A DNA stretch of 33,519 bases. It comes from Desulfuromonadaceae bacterium UBA6124 (GTDB taxonomy: Bacteria; Desulfobacterota; Desulfuromonadia; Desulfuromonadales; Trichloromonadaceae). Both the position numbers and the translations under genes were made by a program. The notes beneath the pieces were generated by a model. The model worked only from the letters and a program-made list of their open reading frames with translations. It was not told the DNA's origin and did no database searches. Below, piece after piece: positions 7,902-16,159 of the stretch. The stretch is taken from the NCBI GenBank assembly GCA_002423365.1, contig DIVU01000011.1, positions 1 to 33,519 on the forward strand. The letters run 5' to 3'. The stretch's first letter is position 1. Each line of letters starts with the position of its first letter.

Positions 7902-8882
7902 ATGAAAAGGATCCTCGTGCTTCTCCTGGCAATGGCCGTCGTCGTCCCCGCGTACGCCGCCGATTCCGATTTCAAGGCGAACTACAAGGTCACGATGACG
8001 CAGAGCGCTACCCACCCCTACGGCGTCGGCGCCGCCAGGCTCGGCGACCTCATCAAGGAAAGGACCAACGGCCGCATCACCCTCACCCTGTACACCGACA
8101 GCCAGCTCGCCAAGGGCGAGCAGGAAATGCTCCAGGCGCTCCAGATGGGAACGATCGACATCTACGTCGGCTCCACCGGGCCCGTCGGGAATTTCAGCCC
8201 GTCCATGAACATACTGGACATCCCCTTCCTCTTCCGCGACTTCCAGCATGTCGACAAGGTCCTGGACGGTCCCATCGGCAGGCAGCTGCTCACCGACCTC
8301 GAGAAGAACCAGCTCAAGGGCCTCGCGTTCTGGGAGAACGGGTTCCGCAACCTGACCAACAGCCGCGCCCCGATCCGGACCCCCGACCAGGCCAAGGGGC
8401 TCAAGCTCCGCACAATGGAGAACAAGGTCCACATGGCGGCGTTCAAGGCGGCCGGCCTCTCTCCCACCCCGATGGCCTGGGCCGAGGTCTATCCCGCCCT
8501 CGAGCAGAAGGTGATCGACGCGGAGGAAAACCCCATCGCCGTCATCTATTCCTCGAAGATCAACGAAGTGCAGAAGTACTTGAGCCTCACCGGCCACGTG
8601 TATTCCCCGGCGCCCGTCATCTTCAGCATGATGAAGTGGAACCGTATCCCGAAGGCCGACCAGGAGATCATCCAGAAGGCCGCCCTGGAAGTCGCGGTGT
8701 TCCAGCGCAAACTGAACCGCGACGCCGAAGCGGCCAAGATCAAGGAAATGGAGTCCAAGGGCATGGTCGTCGTCCGCGACGTGGACAAGCCGGCGTGGCA
8801 GGCGGCGATGAAGCCCGCCATGGCCGACTTCGAGAAGCAGTTCGGCAAGGACAAGATCGCCGCCATCATCAATACCAAATAG
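7902..8882 (+). CDS. dctP: TRAP transporter periplasmic solute-binding protein DctP
   Basis: A 326-residue DctP-family protein with an N-terminal signal peptide (about 1-20, cleavage near AYA-A). The family's ligand-carboxylate Arg sits in GLKLRTM (R170), with R149 in GFRNLTNS as a second conserved Arg, and NILDIPFLF marks the hinge region. It captures an organic acid, here probably a sugar acid, in the periplasm and delivers it to DctQM. ATG 7902 has a strong AAAGGAG upstream. The operon and the Arg-based site point to a carboxylate; the exact ligand cannot be read from sequence. It is followed by a strong hairpin, as often seen after highly expressed binding-protein genes. Confidence 0.92.
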   Translation: MKRILVLLLAMAVVVPAYAADSDFKANYKVTMTQSATHPYGVGAARLGDLIKERTNGRITLTLYTDSQLAKGEQEMLQALQMGTIDIYVGSTGPVGNFSPSMNILDIPFLFRDFQHVDKVLDGPIGRQLLTDLEKNQLKGLAFWENGFRNLTNSRAPIRTPDQAKGLKLRTMENKVHMAAFKAAGLSPTPMAWAEVYPALEQKVIDAEENPIAVIYSSKINEVQKYLSLTGHVYSPAPVIFSMMKWNRIPKADQEIIQKAALEVAVFQRKLNRDAEAAKIKEMESKGMVVVRDVDKPAWQAAMKPAMADFEKQFGKDKIAAIINTK

Positions 8883-8890
8883 GGACGTTG

Positions 8891-8927
8891 GGGGGGCCGC
8901 CGTTCCCGACGGGCGCGGCGGCCCTCC
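8891..8927 (+). other. Strong intercistronic hairpin after dctP
   Basis: GGGGGGCCGCCG (8891-8902) pairs with CGGCGGCCCTCC (8916-8927) in a 12-bp stem with one G-U pair and a 13-base loop. No T-run follows and the permease genes continue downstream. A likely role is stabilising the dctP message relative to dctQM. Confidence 0.5.
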
Positions 8928-8961
8928 AGTCCTGTACGGGCGACCCGCGGGAGCCAGGCGA

Positions 8962-9459
8962 ATGGGAATCCTGACCAAGATCAACGCGGTGCTGGAAAAG
9001 CTCGCCGAGGCGCTCACGATCGCGTTCCTTGGCGGAATCGCGATCGTCGTGCCGCTGGAAGTGTTCAACCGCTACATCACCGGCAACATGTTCACCTGGT
9101 CCACCGAGTTCTGCCAGTACGCCTTCGTCTGGGCGTCCATGATGGGAGCCGCGGCGGGCTTGCGGAAAGGCGGCCAGGTGGCGATCACCTCGCTCAAGGA
9201 CAGGCTCGAGAAGGTCTCTGCCGGAGCGACCCGGGCCCTGCAGGCCGTCATATACGTCATCATGCTCGTGTTCCTCGCGTTGATGACCTGGTACGGGATC
9301 GTGCAGGTCATCACCAACTACACGCAGAAAACGTCCACTATTGGCATCCCGATGAGCTACCCCTACGCCGCGCTGCCATTGGGTTTCGTCATCATGTTCA
9401 TGGTGACCCTCGAAATGCTGATCGGGCTGGGCGACGGCGAGAAAGCCGGCGGTAACTGA
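8962..9459 (+). CDS. dctQ: TRAP transporter small permease DctQ
   Basis: A 165-residue membrane protein with four predicted transmembrane helices (roughly 17-37, 52-70, 92-112 and 133-153). It shows the DctQ pattern EVFNRYITGNMFTWSTEF, with a Trp and an acid at the membrane face, followed by ASMMGAAAGLRKGGQV. It forms the integral-membrane TRAP complex with DctM and works with the DctP protein to import substrate with Na+ or H+. ATG 8962 is preceded by GGGAG. The gene ends two bases before dctM begins, so the two are co-translated. Confidence 0.9.
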   Translation: MGILTKINAVLEKLAEALTIAFLGGIAIVVPLEVFNRYITGNMFTWSTEFCQYAFVWASMMGAAAGLRKGGQVAITSLKDRLEKVSAGATRALQAVIYVIMLVFLALMTWYGIVQVITNYTQKTSTIGIPMSYPYAALPLGFVIMFMVTLEMLIGLGDGEKAGGN

Positions 9460-9461
9460 CG

Positions 9462-10742
9462 ATGCCGCTCATAATCTTCGGGATATCGTTCGTGGTCCTG
9501 CTGGCGCTCGGCGTGCCGGTTTCGATCGGGCTGGGCGGCGCGGCCATGGCGTACGTGTTCACGCTGGGCGACCTGTCGCCCACGATGCTCGTCATGACGA
9601 CCTTCAGCGGCATGACCGCCTACCCGCTGCTCGCGATCCCGCTTTTCATCCTGGGCGGCAACATAATGAGCGCGGGCGGCCTTACCAAGGACCTCGTCGG
9701 GTTCACGCGGAAACTGCTGGGGTCCGTGTCGGGCGGCCTGGGCCTGGCCACGGTCTTCGCCAGCGCGATCTTCGCCGCCATCTCCGGCGCCGCGGTGGCG
9801 ACCGTCGTCGCCATCGGCATGATCATGCTTCCCGCGATGAAGCAGGCCGGCTACGACGAGGAGGTGTCCGCGGGCGTCACCGCCACGGCCTCCTGCATGG
9901 GCCCCATCATCCCGCCGAGCATCCCCTTCATCCTCTACGGGGTCATCGCCAACGTGTCCATCGGATCGCTTTTCCTGGGCGGCGTGATCCCCGGGCTGAT
10001 CCTCGGGGCGGCCCTCATGATCTACGTCTACATGGTAGCGAAACGGCGCGGCTATCCCCGCGAAGCGCGCGCCACCCTGAAGGAAATCCTGGTCAGCACC
10101 TGGCAGGCCCTGCCGGCCCTCCTGATGCCGCTGCTGATCATGGGAGGCATTTTCTTCGGCTTGTTCACCCCCACCGAGGCGGCCGGCGTCCTGGTCGTGT
10201 ACGCGCTGCTGGTCGGAATGTTCCTGAAGCGCGAACTCAAATTCAGGGAGCTGCCCAGGGTCCTCCTGGTCTCGGGCAAGGATTCCGCCATGGTGCTCCT
10301 GCTGCTCGCGTTCTCGGAGCCCTTCTCCTGGGTCATCGCGTCCGAGCAATTCCCCCAGATGATGATCGACCTGATCACGAGCATCAGCAGCTCGCCGATC
10401 GTCATGCTGCTCCTGGTGAACCTCCTGCTCCTCCTGATCGGCATACCGATGGAAACGGCGCCGGCCATCGCCATCGTGACCCCGGTCCTGGCGCCGATCG
10501 CGGTGCAGATGGGAGTCGACCCGGTGCAGATGGGCGTCATCGTATGCTTCAACCTCGTGCTCGGCCTGATCACGCCGCCCGTCGGCGCGGTGCTGTTCGT
10601 GACCTGCGGCATGACCGGCATGAAGCTCGAGAAGCTCGCCAGGGGCGTCTGGCCCCCGTTCTTCATAGCGCTCGCCGTGCTGGCGCTGATCACCTACGTA
10701 CCCGACCTCACCACCTTCCTTCCGAACCTGCTGAAGAAATGA
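9462..10742 (+). CDS. dctM: TRAP transporter large permease DctM
   Basis: A 426-residue, strongly hydrophobic protein with about 11-12 membrane helices. Typical DctM blocks are AIPLFILGGNIMSAGGLT, the first helical-hairpin region SGAAVATVVAIGMIMLP, SCMGPIIPPSIPFILYG, and the second-half LGLITPPVGAVLFV. These regions hold the substrate and cation sites in the family. It starts two bases after the dctQ stop and ends 11 bp before the ApnO-like gene, with GAGAGGAG between. Length and motif order are normal, with no sign of damage. Confidence 0.93.
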   Translation: MPLIIFGISFVVLLALGVPVSIGLGGAAMAYVFTLGDLSPTMLVMTTFSGMTAYPLLAIPLFILGGNIMSAGGLTKDLVGFTRKLLGSVSGGLGLATVFASAIFAAISGAAVATVVAIGMIMLPAMKQAGYDEEVSAGVTATASCMGPIIPPSIPFILYGVIANVSIGSLFLGGVIPGLILGAALMIYVYMVAKRRGYPREARATLKEILVSTWQALPALLMPLLIMGGIFFGLFTPTEAAGVLVVYALLVGMFLKRELKFRELPRVLLVSGKDSAMVLLLLAFSEPFSWVIASEQFPQMMIDLITSISSSPIVMLLLVNLLLLLIGIPMETAPAIAIVTPVLAPIAVQMGVDPVQMGVIVCFNLVLGLITPPVGAVLFVTCGMTGMKLEKLARGVWPPFFIALAVLALITYVPDLTTFLPNLLKK

Positions 10743-10753
10743 GAGGAGACGAT

Positions 10754-11614
10754 ATGGGCGCGAAAATCAAGGTTACGGTTGTCGGAGCGGGCGGAAAGAT
10801 GGGGACGCGGGTCACCAACAACCTGGCCAAACACCCCGACGCCGTCGATCTCCGCTTCTGCGAGACCGGCGAGGCCGCCGTGGCGGGCATCCGCGCCCGC
10901 GGCTTCGACGTCGTGCCGACCGAACCGGCGGTCAAGTCCGCCGACGTGACCGTCCTCGCGGTGCCGGACACCCTCGTCAAAGTGGTCTCCAAGGACATCG
11001 TCGCCATGATGTCCCCGGGATCGGCCCTCGTCATCCTCGATCCCGCGGCCGCCGTGGCGCGCGAGCTGGCGCTTCGCGACGACTGCACCTTCGCGGTGGT
11101 CCATCCCTGCCACCCCTCGTACTTCCACGACCAGGACACGCCGCAGGCGCGCGCCGACCTGTTCGGAGGCATGGGCGGCAAGCAGGACATCGTCATGGCC
11201 AAGATCCAGGGATCCGACGAAAAATTCGAGCAGGCCCGGAAAGTCTGCGAGATCATGTTCGAGCCCGTGGTGAAGAGCTACGTCATGGACATGCGCCAGA
11301 TCGCCTTCCTCGAGCCCACCCTCGTCGAGCTCCTCGGCGCGACCTGCCTCTACGCGATGGCCGAGACCGTGAACGAGGCCGAGCGGCGCGGCATCGACCG
11401 CAAGGCCGCCATCTCCTTCCTCACCGGCCATATCTACAACCTCACCGCGAACTTCCTGGGGCTGCTCAACGCGCGGGTTTCCGACGCGTGCCTTGTCGCC
11501 ATCGGGCTCGGCAACCGGCTGGTGCTGCGCGACGACTGGAAGAAGATCTGGGACGACGAGGTCCTCGACAAGGTCATCGCCACGATGCTGCACCCCACGG
11601 ACCCGAAGATCTGA
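10754..11614 (+). CDS. ApnO-like oxidoreductase/oxidoisomerase (phosphogluconate dehydrogenase C-terminal domain family)
   Basis: A 286-residue protein with an N-terminal Rossmann fold (GAGGKMG, about 11-17) and a helical C-terminal domain of the PGDH_C family. The block HPCHPSYFHDQDTP, followed by FGGMGGKQDIV, is characteristic of the family whose studied member is D-apionate oxidoisomerase ApnO. ApnO oxidises D-apionate and migrates a carbon group to give 3-oxo-isoapionate, with NAD. Similarity to ApnO is judged from remembered family motifs, not from an alignment. ATG 10754 has GAGAGGAGAC upstream; the longer open frame inside dctM is overlap only. The GntR gene follows after 5 bp. The substrate could differ (another branched or linear aldonate), but operon partners fit apionate chemistry well. 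Confidence 0.72.
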   Translation: MGAKIKVTVVGAGGKMGTRVTNNLAKHPDAVDLRFCETGEAAVAGIRARGFDVVPTEPAVKSADVTVLAVPDTLVKVVSKDIVAMMSPGSALVILDPAAAVARELALRDDCTFAVVHPCHPSYFHDQDTPQARADLFGGMGGKQDIVMAKIQGSDEKFEQARKVCEIMFEPVVKSYVMDMRQIAFLEPTLVELLGATCLYAMAETVNEAERRGIDRKAAISFLTGHIYNLTANFLGLLNARVSDACLVAIGLGNRLVLRDDWKKIWDDEVLDKVIATMLHPTDPKI

Positions 11615-11619
11615 TATCG

Positions 11620-12381
11620 ATGGAACACCGGGAACTGATCGACAGGCTCGCCAGCGTCGGCAAGTCCAAGCCGAGCCAATCCGCCGTGGAATTCGTCGTC
11701 AACTCGATCAAGCAATTGATCATCGGCGGGGAGCTGCTCCCGGGGGACCTGCTTCCCTCCGAGAACGAGATGACGAAACTGCTTTCCGTGAGCCGGGGCT
11801 CGCTGCGGGAGGCCAAGAAGGTCCTGTCGATGCTCGGCGTCGTGGAGATCCGCCGGGGGGACGGCACCTACATCACCGACAGCAGCGATTCGGCGGCCCT
11901 CGATTCGCTCCTCATGAGCTTCGCCCTCTCCCGCCCCTCCCTGAAGGAGATCTACGACCTCCGGCAGATCATCGAGAGGGGCGTCCTGCAGATGGCCATC
12001 GCCAACGCGACGGAACAGCAGATCGCCGACCTGGACCGGTGCCTCCGCGAGATGGAGACGACCGACTCCGCGGGCGGAGCGGACGCCGGGCGAATGGGAG
12101 AGCTCGACGTGCAGTTCCACTGCATGCTGGGGCGCCTCACCCGCAACCGTCTCGTGGAGAAGATCTACTCGTACGTCATGCATTACCTGGCGGCGACGAT
12201 CGTCGAATCGCACCGCAGCCAGGGCGGATCCGCGAATGCCCTCGCTTCGCACTCGCTCATCGTCGATGTGCTGAAGACGCGGGATTCGACGCGGATCGAG
12301 GAAGTGACCCGGATGACCGTCGATACCTGGTTCAACCTGATCGCCGGGAGGTACGCCCCGGTTCCGGAAAGGGAGGGCTAA
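11620..12381 (+). CDS. GntR-family transcriptional regulator, FCD (FadR-like) subfamily
   Basis: A 253-residue protein. The N-terminal winged helix (about 20-85) contains LLPGDLLPSENEMTKLL and VSRGSLREAKKVLSMLGVVEIRRGDGTYI. The all-helical FCD effector domain follows (about 100-240), with DxxFH-type residues in ELDVQFHCML and a later His in LASHSL that bind metal in many FCD proteins. Such regulators usually sense a sugar acid or its catabolite and release DNA on binding it. ATG 11620 has only a weak ribosome site; coupling to the previous gene is likely. Its probable target is the palindrome at 5970-5984 at the head of this operon, giving autoregulation. Confidence 0.9.
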   Translation: MEHRELIDRLASVGKSKPSQSAVEFVVNSIKQLIIGGELLPGDLLPSENEMTKLLSVSRGSLREAKKVLSMLGVVEIRRGDGTYITDSSDSAALDSLLMSFALSRPSLKEIYDLRQIIERGVLQMAIANATEQQIADLDRCLREMETTDSAGGADAGRMGELDVQFHCMLGRLTRNRLVEKIYSYVMHYLAATIVESHRSQGGSANALASHSLIVDVLKTRDSTRIEEVTRMTVDTWFNLIAGRYAPVPEREG

Positions 12382-13340
12382 TGAAGATCGTGATCCTCGA
12401 CGGGTACACCGAAAACCCGGGCGACCTCTCCTGGAGCGGGTTCGAGGCGCTCGGCTCGCTCACCGTGTACGACCGGACGCCCGTCGACAAGATCGTGGAG
12501 CGCATCGGCACGGCGGAAGGCGTGATCGTCAACAAGACGCCGATCAGCAGGGCCGTCATCGAGGCCTGCCCCTCCATCCGATACGTCGGCGTGCTCGCGA
12601 CCGGCTACAACGTCGTCGACGTCGCCGCCTGCGTGGAACGGGGCATCGTGGTCTCCAACATCCCCACCTACGGGACCGCCGCCGTGGCCCAGATGGCCAT
12701 CGCCCTCCTCCTGGAGCTCTGCAACCACGTCGGGGCGCACTCCGATTCGGTGTTCGCGGGCGAGTGGCAGAACAGCCCGGACTGGTGCTACTGGAAATTC
12801 CCGCTCGTCGAGCTCGCGGGGAAGACCATGGGCATTATCGGGTTCGGCCGGATCGGCCAGGCGACCGCCAAAATCGCCCAGGCCCTGGGGATGAGGATCC
12901 TCGCGCACGACGAGCACAAAGTCCCGGGGATCGAGAGCGGGACCTGCCGCTACGTCGACCTGGACACCCTGCTCCCGTCTTCGGACGTGATCTCGCTGCA
13001 TTGCCCGCTCTTCCCCTCCACCCAGGGGATCATCAACAAGGCGAACATCGCCAGGATGAAGGACGGCGTGTTCATCATAAACACCTCCCGCGGACCCCTC
13101 GTCGTGGAGCAGGATCTCTACGAAGGGCTCGAGAGCGGCAAGATCGGCGGGGCGGGCATCGATGTCGTGTCGAGCGAGCCCATCAAGGCGGACAACCCCC
13201 TGCTCAAGGCGAAGCGCTGCATCATCACGCCGCACATCGCGTGGGCGCCCAGGGAATCGCGGCAGCGGCTGATGGACATCGCGGTGGAAAATCTCGCCCG
13301 CTTCATCGCGGGGACGCCGGTCAACGTCGTCAAGGGCTGA
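12381..13340 (+). CDS. D-2-hydroxyacid dehydrogenase, hydroxypyruvate reductase/glycerate dehydrogenase-like
   Basis: A 319-residue D-isomer-specific 2-hydroxyacid dehydrogenase. The NAD-binding GFGRIGQ is at 154-160, and an acid at the end of beta-2 (HDE, 177) favours NAD. The catalytic triad is Arg237 (TSRGPLV), Glu266 (SSEP) and His285 (TPHIAW). The SPDWCYWKFPLVELAGKT block is of the kind seen in hydroxypyruvate reductases (HprA-like). It would interconvert hydroxypyruvate and D-glycerate. ATG 12381 shares one base with the GntR stop and has AAAGGGAGGG upstream. It is the last gene before an intrinsic terminator. Other 2-oxoacid substrates cannot be excluded. Confidence 0.85.
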   Translation: MKIVILDGYTENPGDLSWSGFEALGSLTVYDRTPVDKIVERIGTAEGVIVNKTPISRAVIEACPSIRYVGVLATGYNVVDVAACVERGIVVSNIPTYGTAAVAQMAIALLLELCNHVGAHSDSVFAGEWQNSPDWCYWKFPLVELAGKTMGIIGFGRIGQATAKIAQALGMRILAHDEHKVPGIESGTCRYVDLDTLLPSSDVISLHCPLFPSTQGIINKANIARMKDGVFIINTSRGPLVVEQDLYEGLESGKIGGAGIDVVSSEPIKADNPLLKAKRCIITPHIAWAPRESRQRLMDIAVENLARFIAGTPVNVVKG

Positions 13341-13348
13341 CGGACCCG

Positions 13349-13388
13349 GCCTCCGGCGATCCTCTGCGGGGGCGTAATTTTTATTTTT
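13349..13388 (+). terminator. Rho-independent terminator of the transketolase-TRAP operon
   Basis: GCCTCCG (13349-13355) pairs with CGGGGGC (13367-13373) in a 7-bp stem with one G-U pair and an 11-base loop. It is followed by a T-rich tail (13378-13388, interrupted by one A). It lies 8 bp after the dehydrogenase stop, closing the operon that starts at 6012. Confidence 0.65.
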
Positions 13389-13407
13389 GGATTCGCCGGG
13401 GGCAGGT

Positions 13408-13413
13408 TATAAT
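13408..13413 (+). promoter_or_regulatory. Perfect -10 box just upstream of the small Cys-rich gene
   Basis: TATAAT at 13408-13413 is an exact consensus -10. The -35 region is weak: TTGGAT at 13387 is at poor spacing. Transcription would start near 13420, i.e. at the ATG at 13421, so either the message is leaderless for that gene or the promoter chiefly serves resB-ccsB downstream. Confidence 0.45.
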
Positions 13414-13420
13414 CCAGTAA

Positions 13421-13753
13421 ATGTTCCCAAAAAGGCCATCCCCGACAATCATCGTCGCGCTCCTCGCGGTCTTCCTGTTTTTGTCCGTTTGGGATGCGGC
13501 CGAATGCGTTCCATGCTTCGAGGCGGTTTCCCCGGTTTCGACAGGTGGAGACACGTTGGACCCTTCCGCTCCGTCGAGCCATTCTGGGGATCACGATCCT
13601 TGCGCGACTTGCGCGTATTGCATGTCCCCGGGCATCGTGTCGCCCCCGGCGATGGTTTCCCTCGCGGAACGTTCGTGGAGCAGCGCCGATCCGGCATACA
13701 CGATCCGCTACGAATCGCCTTCATTCTCCTTCTACCGCCCCCCGAAAAGCTGA
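13421..13753 (+). CDS. Small Cys-rich exported protein of unknown function
   Basis: A 110-residue protein with a signal peptide or anchor (hydrophobic 9-24), then CVPC (Cys29, Cys32) and a second cluster CATCAYC (Cys61, 64, 67) preceded by HSGDHD. The C-terminus ends in FYRPPKS. The Cys and His residues suggest a metal, haem or redox role in the periplasm, but I do not recognise a family. It sits between an intrinsic terminator and resB, about 100 bp before the latter. There is no Shine-Dalgarno, and a -10 box lies directly in front of the ATG. A mis-called start or a non-coding leader remains possible. The gap 13754-13857 holds a modest stem-loop (13779-13800) and no gene. Confidence 0.5.
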   Translation: MFPKRPSPTIIVALLAVFLFLSVWDAAECVPCFEAVSPVSTGGDTLDPSAPSSHSGDHDPCATCAYCMSPGIVSPPAMVSLAERSWSSADPAYTIRYESPSFSFYRPPKS

Positions 13754-13857
13754 ATTCCCGCTCCCCCGTATTCTGAAGGTCGGTTTCCCGTAAAACCGGC
13801 TGGCGGAAAACCGTCCGTCCCGATTATTCATTTCGAACCAGAAAAAGGAGTCCCTCA

Positions 13858-15288
13858 TTGGAAACCACTACGGAGATCCGTTCCGAGGGTGTACCCATTC
13901 CGAAATCCGGCGCGGATAGGCACGTGAAAACGTTTGGGACGGAAATTTGGAATTTCCTGATTTCACTGAAATTGGCGATATGGACTCTCATATTGCTGGC
14001 CGTCACCTCCATCCTGGGTACGGTCGTCGAACAGAACCAGCCGTTGGAAAAGTATCAACAGGTGTACGAGGACTGGGCATACAACCTGATCGTTCGTTTC
14101 AACCTGTTCGACATGTACCACTCCTGGTGGTTTCTTTTCCTGCTCTGCCTGTTCGCGCTGAACCTCACATGCTGCACGGTCGACCGTTTTCCCCGGGCGG
14201 TCCGGGCGGTTCGCAGGCCGAAGCTGATCCTCGACGAAGCGACGGAGAAATCGATCGGTCTGGCGGAGCGGTGGAAGAACAAGGGCACGGTACCGCAATT
14301 GGCGAAAAGCTATAAAAACGCGCTTTCCAGGTCCTTCGCGGCACCCAGAATCACCGAGACGGAAGGGACGGTGCACCTGTACGCGGAAAAGGGCGTCGTT
14401 TCCCGGTTCGGCGCCTACGCCACCCACGTCGGCATCCTGATCATCTTTATCGGGGCCATCCTGGGGAACCTCTTCGGTTTCAAATCGCACATGAACATCC
14501 CGGATGGGGCGCAAGGGTCCCACATCGACATCCGGGGAGGGAAAGAGCATGTCGATCTGCCCTTCGCCGTCCGGAACAACCGGTTCTGGATGGAAACGTA
14601 CCCGAACGGACAGCCCAAGGAATACTCTTCCGATCTCAGCGTCATCGAGAACGGACGCGAAGTCGTCCGCAAAACGATCACGGTCAACGATCCCCTCGTC
14701 TACAAGGGGATCTGGTTCTATCAGTCAAGTTACGGGCAGGCAACCGCAACCGCGCAGCTGTCGGTCATCCGGCCGGACGGGACGCCGTTGGGCAGCTTCT
14801 CTCTGCCGGCAAACGAGCCGGCTCGAATCGAGGGATACGGAGTCATCCGCGGAGTCGCCTATGAAGAGAACTTCCAGGGGAAGGGCCCCGCGCTCAAGGT
14901 GGCCGTCGAAAAGGGCGGCCGATCCGCGACGGAATTCTGGATTCCCAAAGGCGGGTTCGACCTGGACCGCCGCCGCGGCGATTCGGCGGTGATCTCTTTT
15001 GGAGGTTTGACCTCCTCGATGTACACCGGCCTCCAGGTGGCGAAAGACCCCGGGGTGAACGTGGTTTGGCTGGGGTGCCTCCTGCTGACGGCGGGGATGA
15101 TGGTCTCCTTCTTCGGTTCCCACCGCCGCATCTGGATCCGCCTTTCCGAGGCGCAAAAGGGGAAAGTGGAGATTACGGCAGCCGGTACGACAAACCGGAA
15201 CCGACCGGCGTTCGAGAAGGCTTTTGCCGCCGTGTTGATCGAAATCCGCAAGGAATCCCCCGACAAGACCAAGGAGATCGCCGCATGA
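13858..15288 (+). CDS. resB: Cytochrome c biogenesis protein ResB (Ccs1), System II
   Basis: A 476-residue membrane protein with the ResB layout: membrane helices near 36-57, 88-106 and 183-205, a large periplasmic domain (about 210-398) containing the conserved GIWFYQSSYG (285-294), and a last helix near 400-420. His190 (YATHVG) and His422 (GSHRR) are candidates for the two haem-related His of the family. With CcsB it moves haem to the outside and attaches it to apocytochrome c. The start is TTG 13858, chosen because a clear AAAAAGGAG lies 7 bases upstream and no ATG fits. Its stop overlaps the ccsB start as ATGA. Its presence implies that this organism makes c-type cytochromes by System II. 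Confidence 0.93.
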   Translation: METTTEIRSEGVPIPKSGADRHVKTFGTEIWNFLISLKLAIWTLILLAVTSILGTVVEQNQPLEKYQQVYEDWAYNLIVRFNLFDMYHSWWFLFLLCLFALNLTCCTVDRFPRAVRAVRRPKLILDEATEKSIGLAERWKNKGTVPQLAKSYKNALSRSFAAPRITETEGTVHLYAEKGVVSRFGAYATHVGILIIFIGAILGNLFGFKSHMNIPDGAQGSHIDIRGGKEHVDLPFAVRNNRFWMETYPNGQPKEYSSDLSVIENGREVVRKTITVNDPLVYKGIWFYQSSYGQATATAQLSVIRPDGTPLGSFSLPANEPARIEGYGVIRGVAYEENFQGKGPALKVAVEKGGRSATEFWIPKGGFDLDRRRGDSAVISFGGLTSSMYTGLQVAKDPGVNVVWLGCLLLTAGMMVSFFGSHRRIWIRLSEAQKGKVEITAAGTTNRNRPAFEKAFAAVLIEIRKESPDKTKEIAA

Positions 15289-16127
15289 ATACCCTCAACG
15301 TCCACTTGTTCGACCTGACGACCTTCCTGTTCGGCACGGCGACGGGAAGCTACGTTGCCGCCCTCTATGGAAGAAAGGAGTCTCTCGCCCGGATCGGGAC
15401 ATGGATCTGTATCGCCGCGGCCGTCGTCTCCACGGCGGCGATCGGCGTCCGCTGGGCGGAATCCTACAGGATGGGAATCGGCAGGGTCCCCGTCACGAAC
15501 CTGTACGAGTCGCTCGTATTCTTCGCCTGGTCCATCAATCTTTTCTACCTGATCGTGGAACGGAAATACGGAAACCGGTCCTTCGGCGCGTTCGTGGTGC
15601 CGATCGCCTTCCTTGCGATGGCGTTCGCCTTCACGATCGAAAGCGGGATCCAGCCGCTGGTTCCGGCCCTCCAGTCGTACTGGCTGCACGCCCACGTGAT
15701 CACCTGCTTTGCGGGCTATGCCGCTTTCGCGATATCCGCAGGAGTGGCGGCGATGTACCTGCTGAAGGAGAGGCGGGGGGGCGATAAAACGCCGGGAGGG
15801 GTCCTCGCCATGTTCCCCGGAACCAGGGTTCTCGACGATCTCGTCTACAAGTCGATCGCGTGGGGGTTCCCGCTTCTCACTGCGGGGATCATCACGGGCG
15901 CGGCCTGGGCGAACTTCGCCTGGGGAACGTACTGGTCCTGGGACCCGAAGGAAACGTGGTCGCTCATCGTCTGGCTCGTCTACGCGGCTTTCCTCCATGC
16001 GAGGGTCACCCGGGGCTGGCACGGCAAGCGGGCGGCCGTCCTGTCGATCGCGGGATTCGCGGCGACGCTTTTCTGCTACCTGGGCGTCAACCTGGTCCTG
16101 TCGGGTCTCCACAGCTACGGGGGGTGA
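15285..16127 (+). CDS. ccsB: c-type cytochrome biogenesis protein CcsB/CcsA (haem handling, WWD domain)
   Basis: A 280-residue protein with about eight membrane helices. It carries the tryptophan-rich WWD haem-binding motif WGTYWSWDPKETW (213-225) and conserved His at 135/137 (WLHAHV), 238 (FLHAR) and 276 (GLHSYGG), typical P-His candidates. It is the partner of ResB in the System II cytochrome c synthetase. ATG 15285 overlaps the resB stop as ATGA; the longer open frame inside resB is overlap only. Length is normal for a stand-alone CcsB. No CcdA or ResA-like thiol protein is seen nearby. Confidence 0.93.
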   Translation: MNTLNVHLFDLTTFLFGTATGSYVAALYGRKESLARIGTWICIAAAVVSTAAIGVRWAESYRMGIGRVPVTNLYESLVFFAWSINLFYLIVERKYGNRSFGAFVVPIAFLAMAFAFTIESGIQPLVPALQSYWLHAHVITCFAGYAAFAISAGVAAMYLLKERRGGDKTPGGVLAMFPGTRVLDDLVYKSIAWGFPLLTAGIITGAAWANFAWGTYWSWDPKETWSLIVWLVYAAFLHARVTRGWHGKRAAVLSIAGFAATLFCYLGVNLVLSGLHSYGG

Positions 16128-16159
16128 GCGGCCGATCCGCACGTTCGATATCCGCAATC

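Noticed and set aside
13779..13800. Stem-loop GTCGGTTT/AAACCGGC considered as a terminator after the small Cys-rich gene
   Set aside because: No T-run follows and resB lies directly downstream; at most an mRNA structure.
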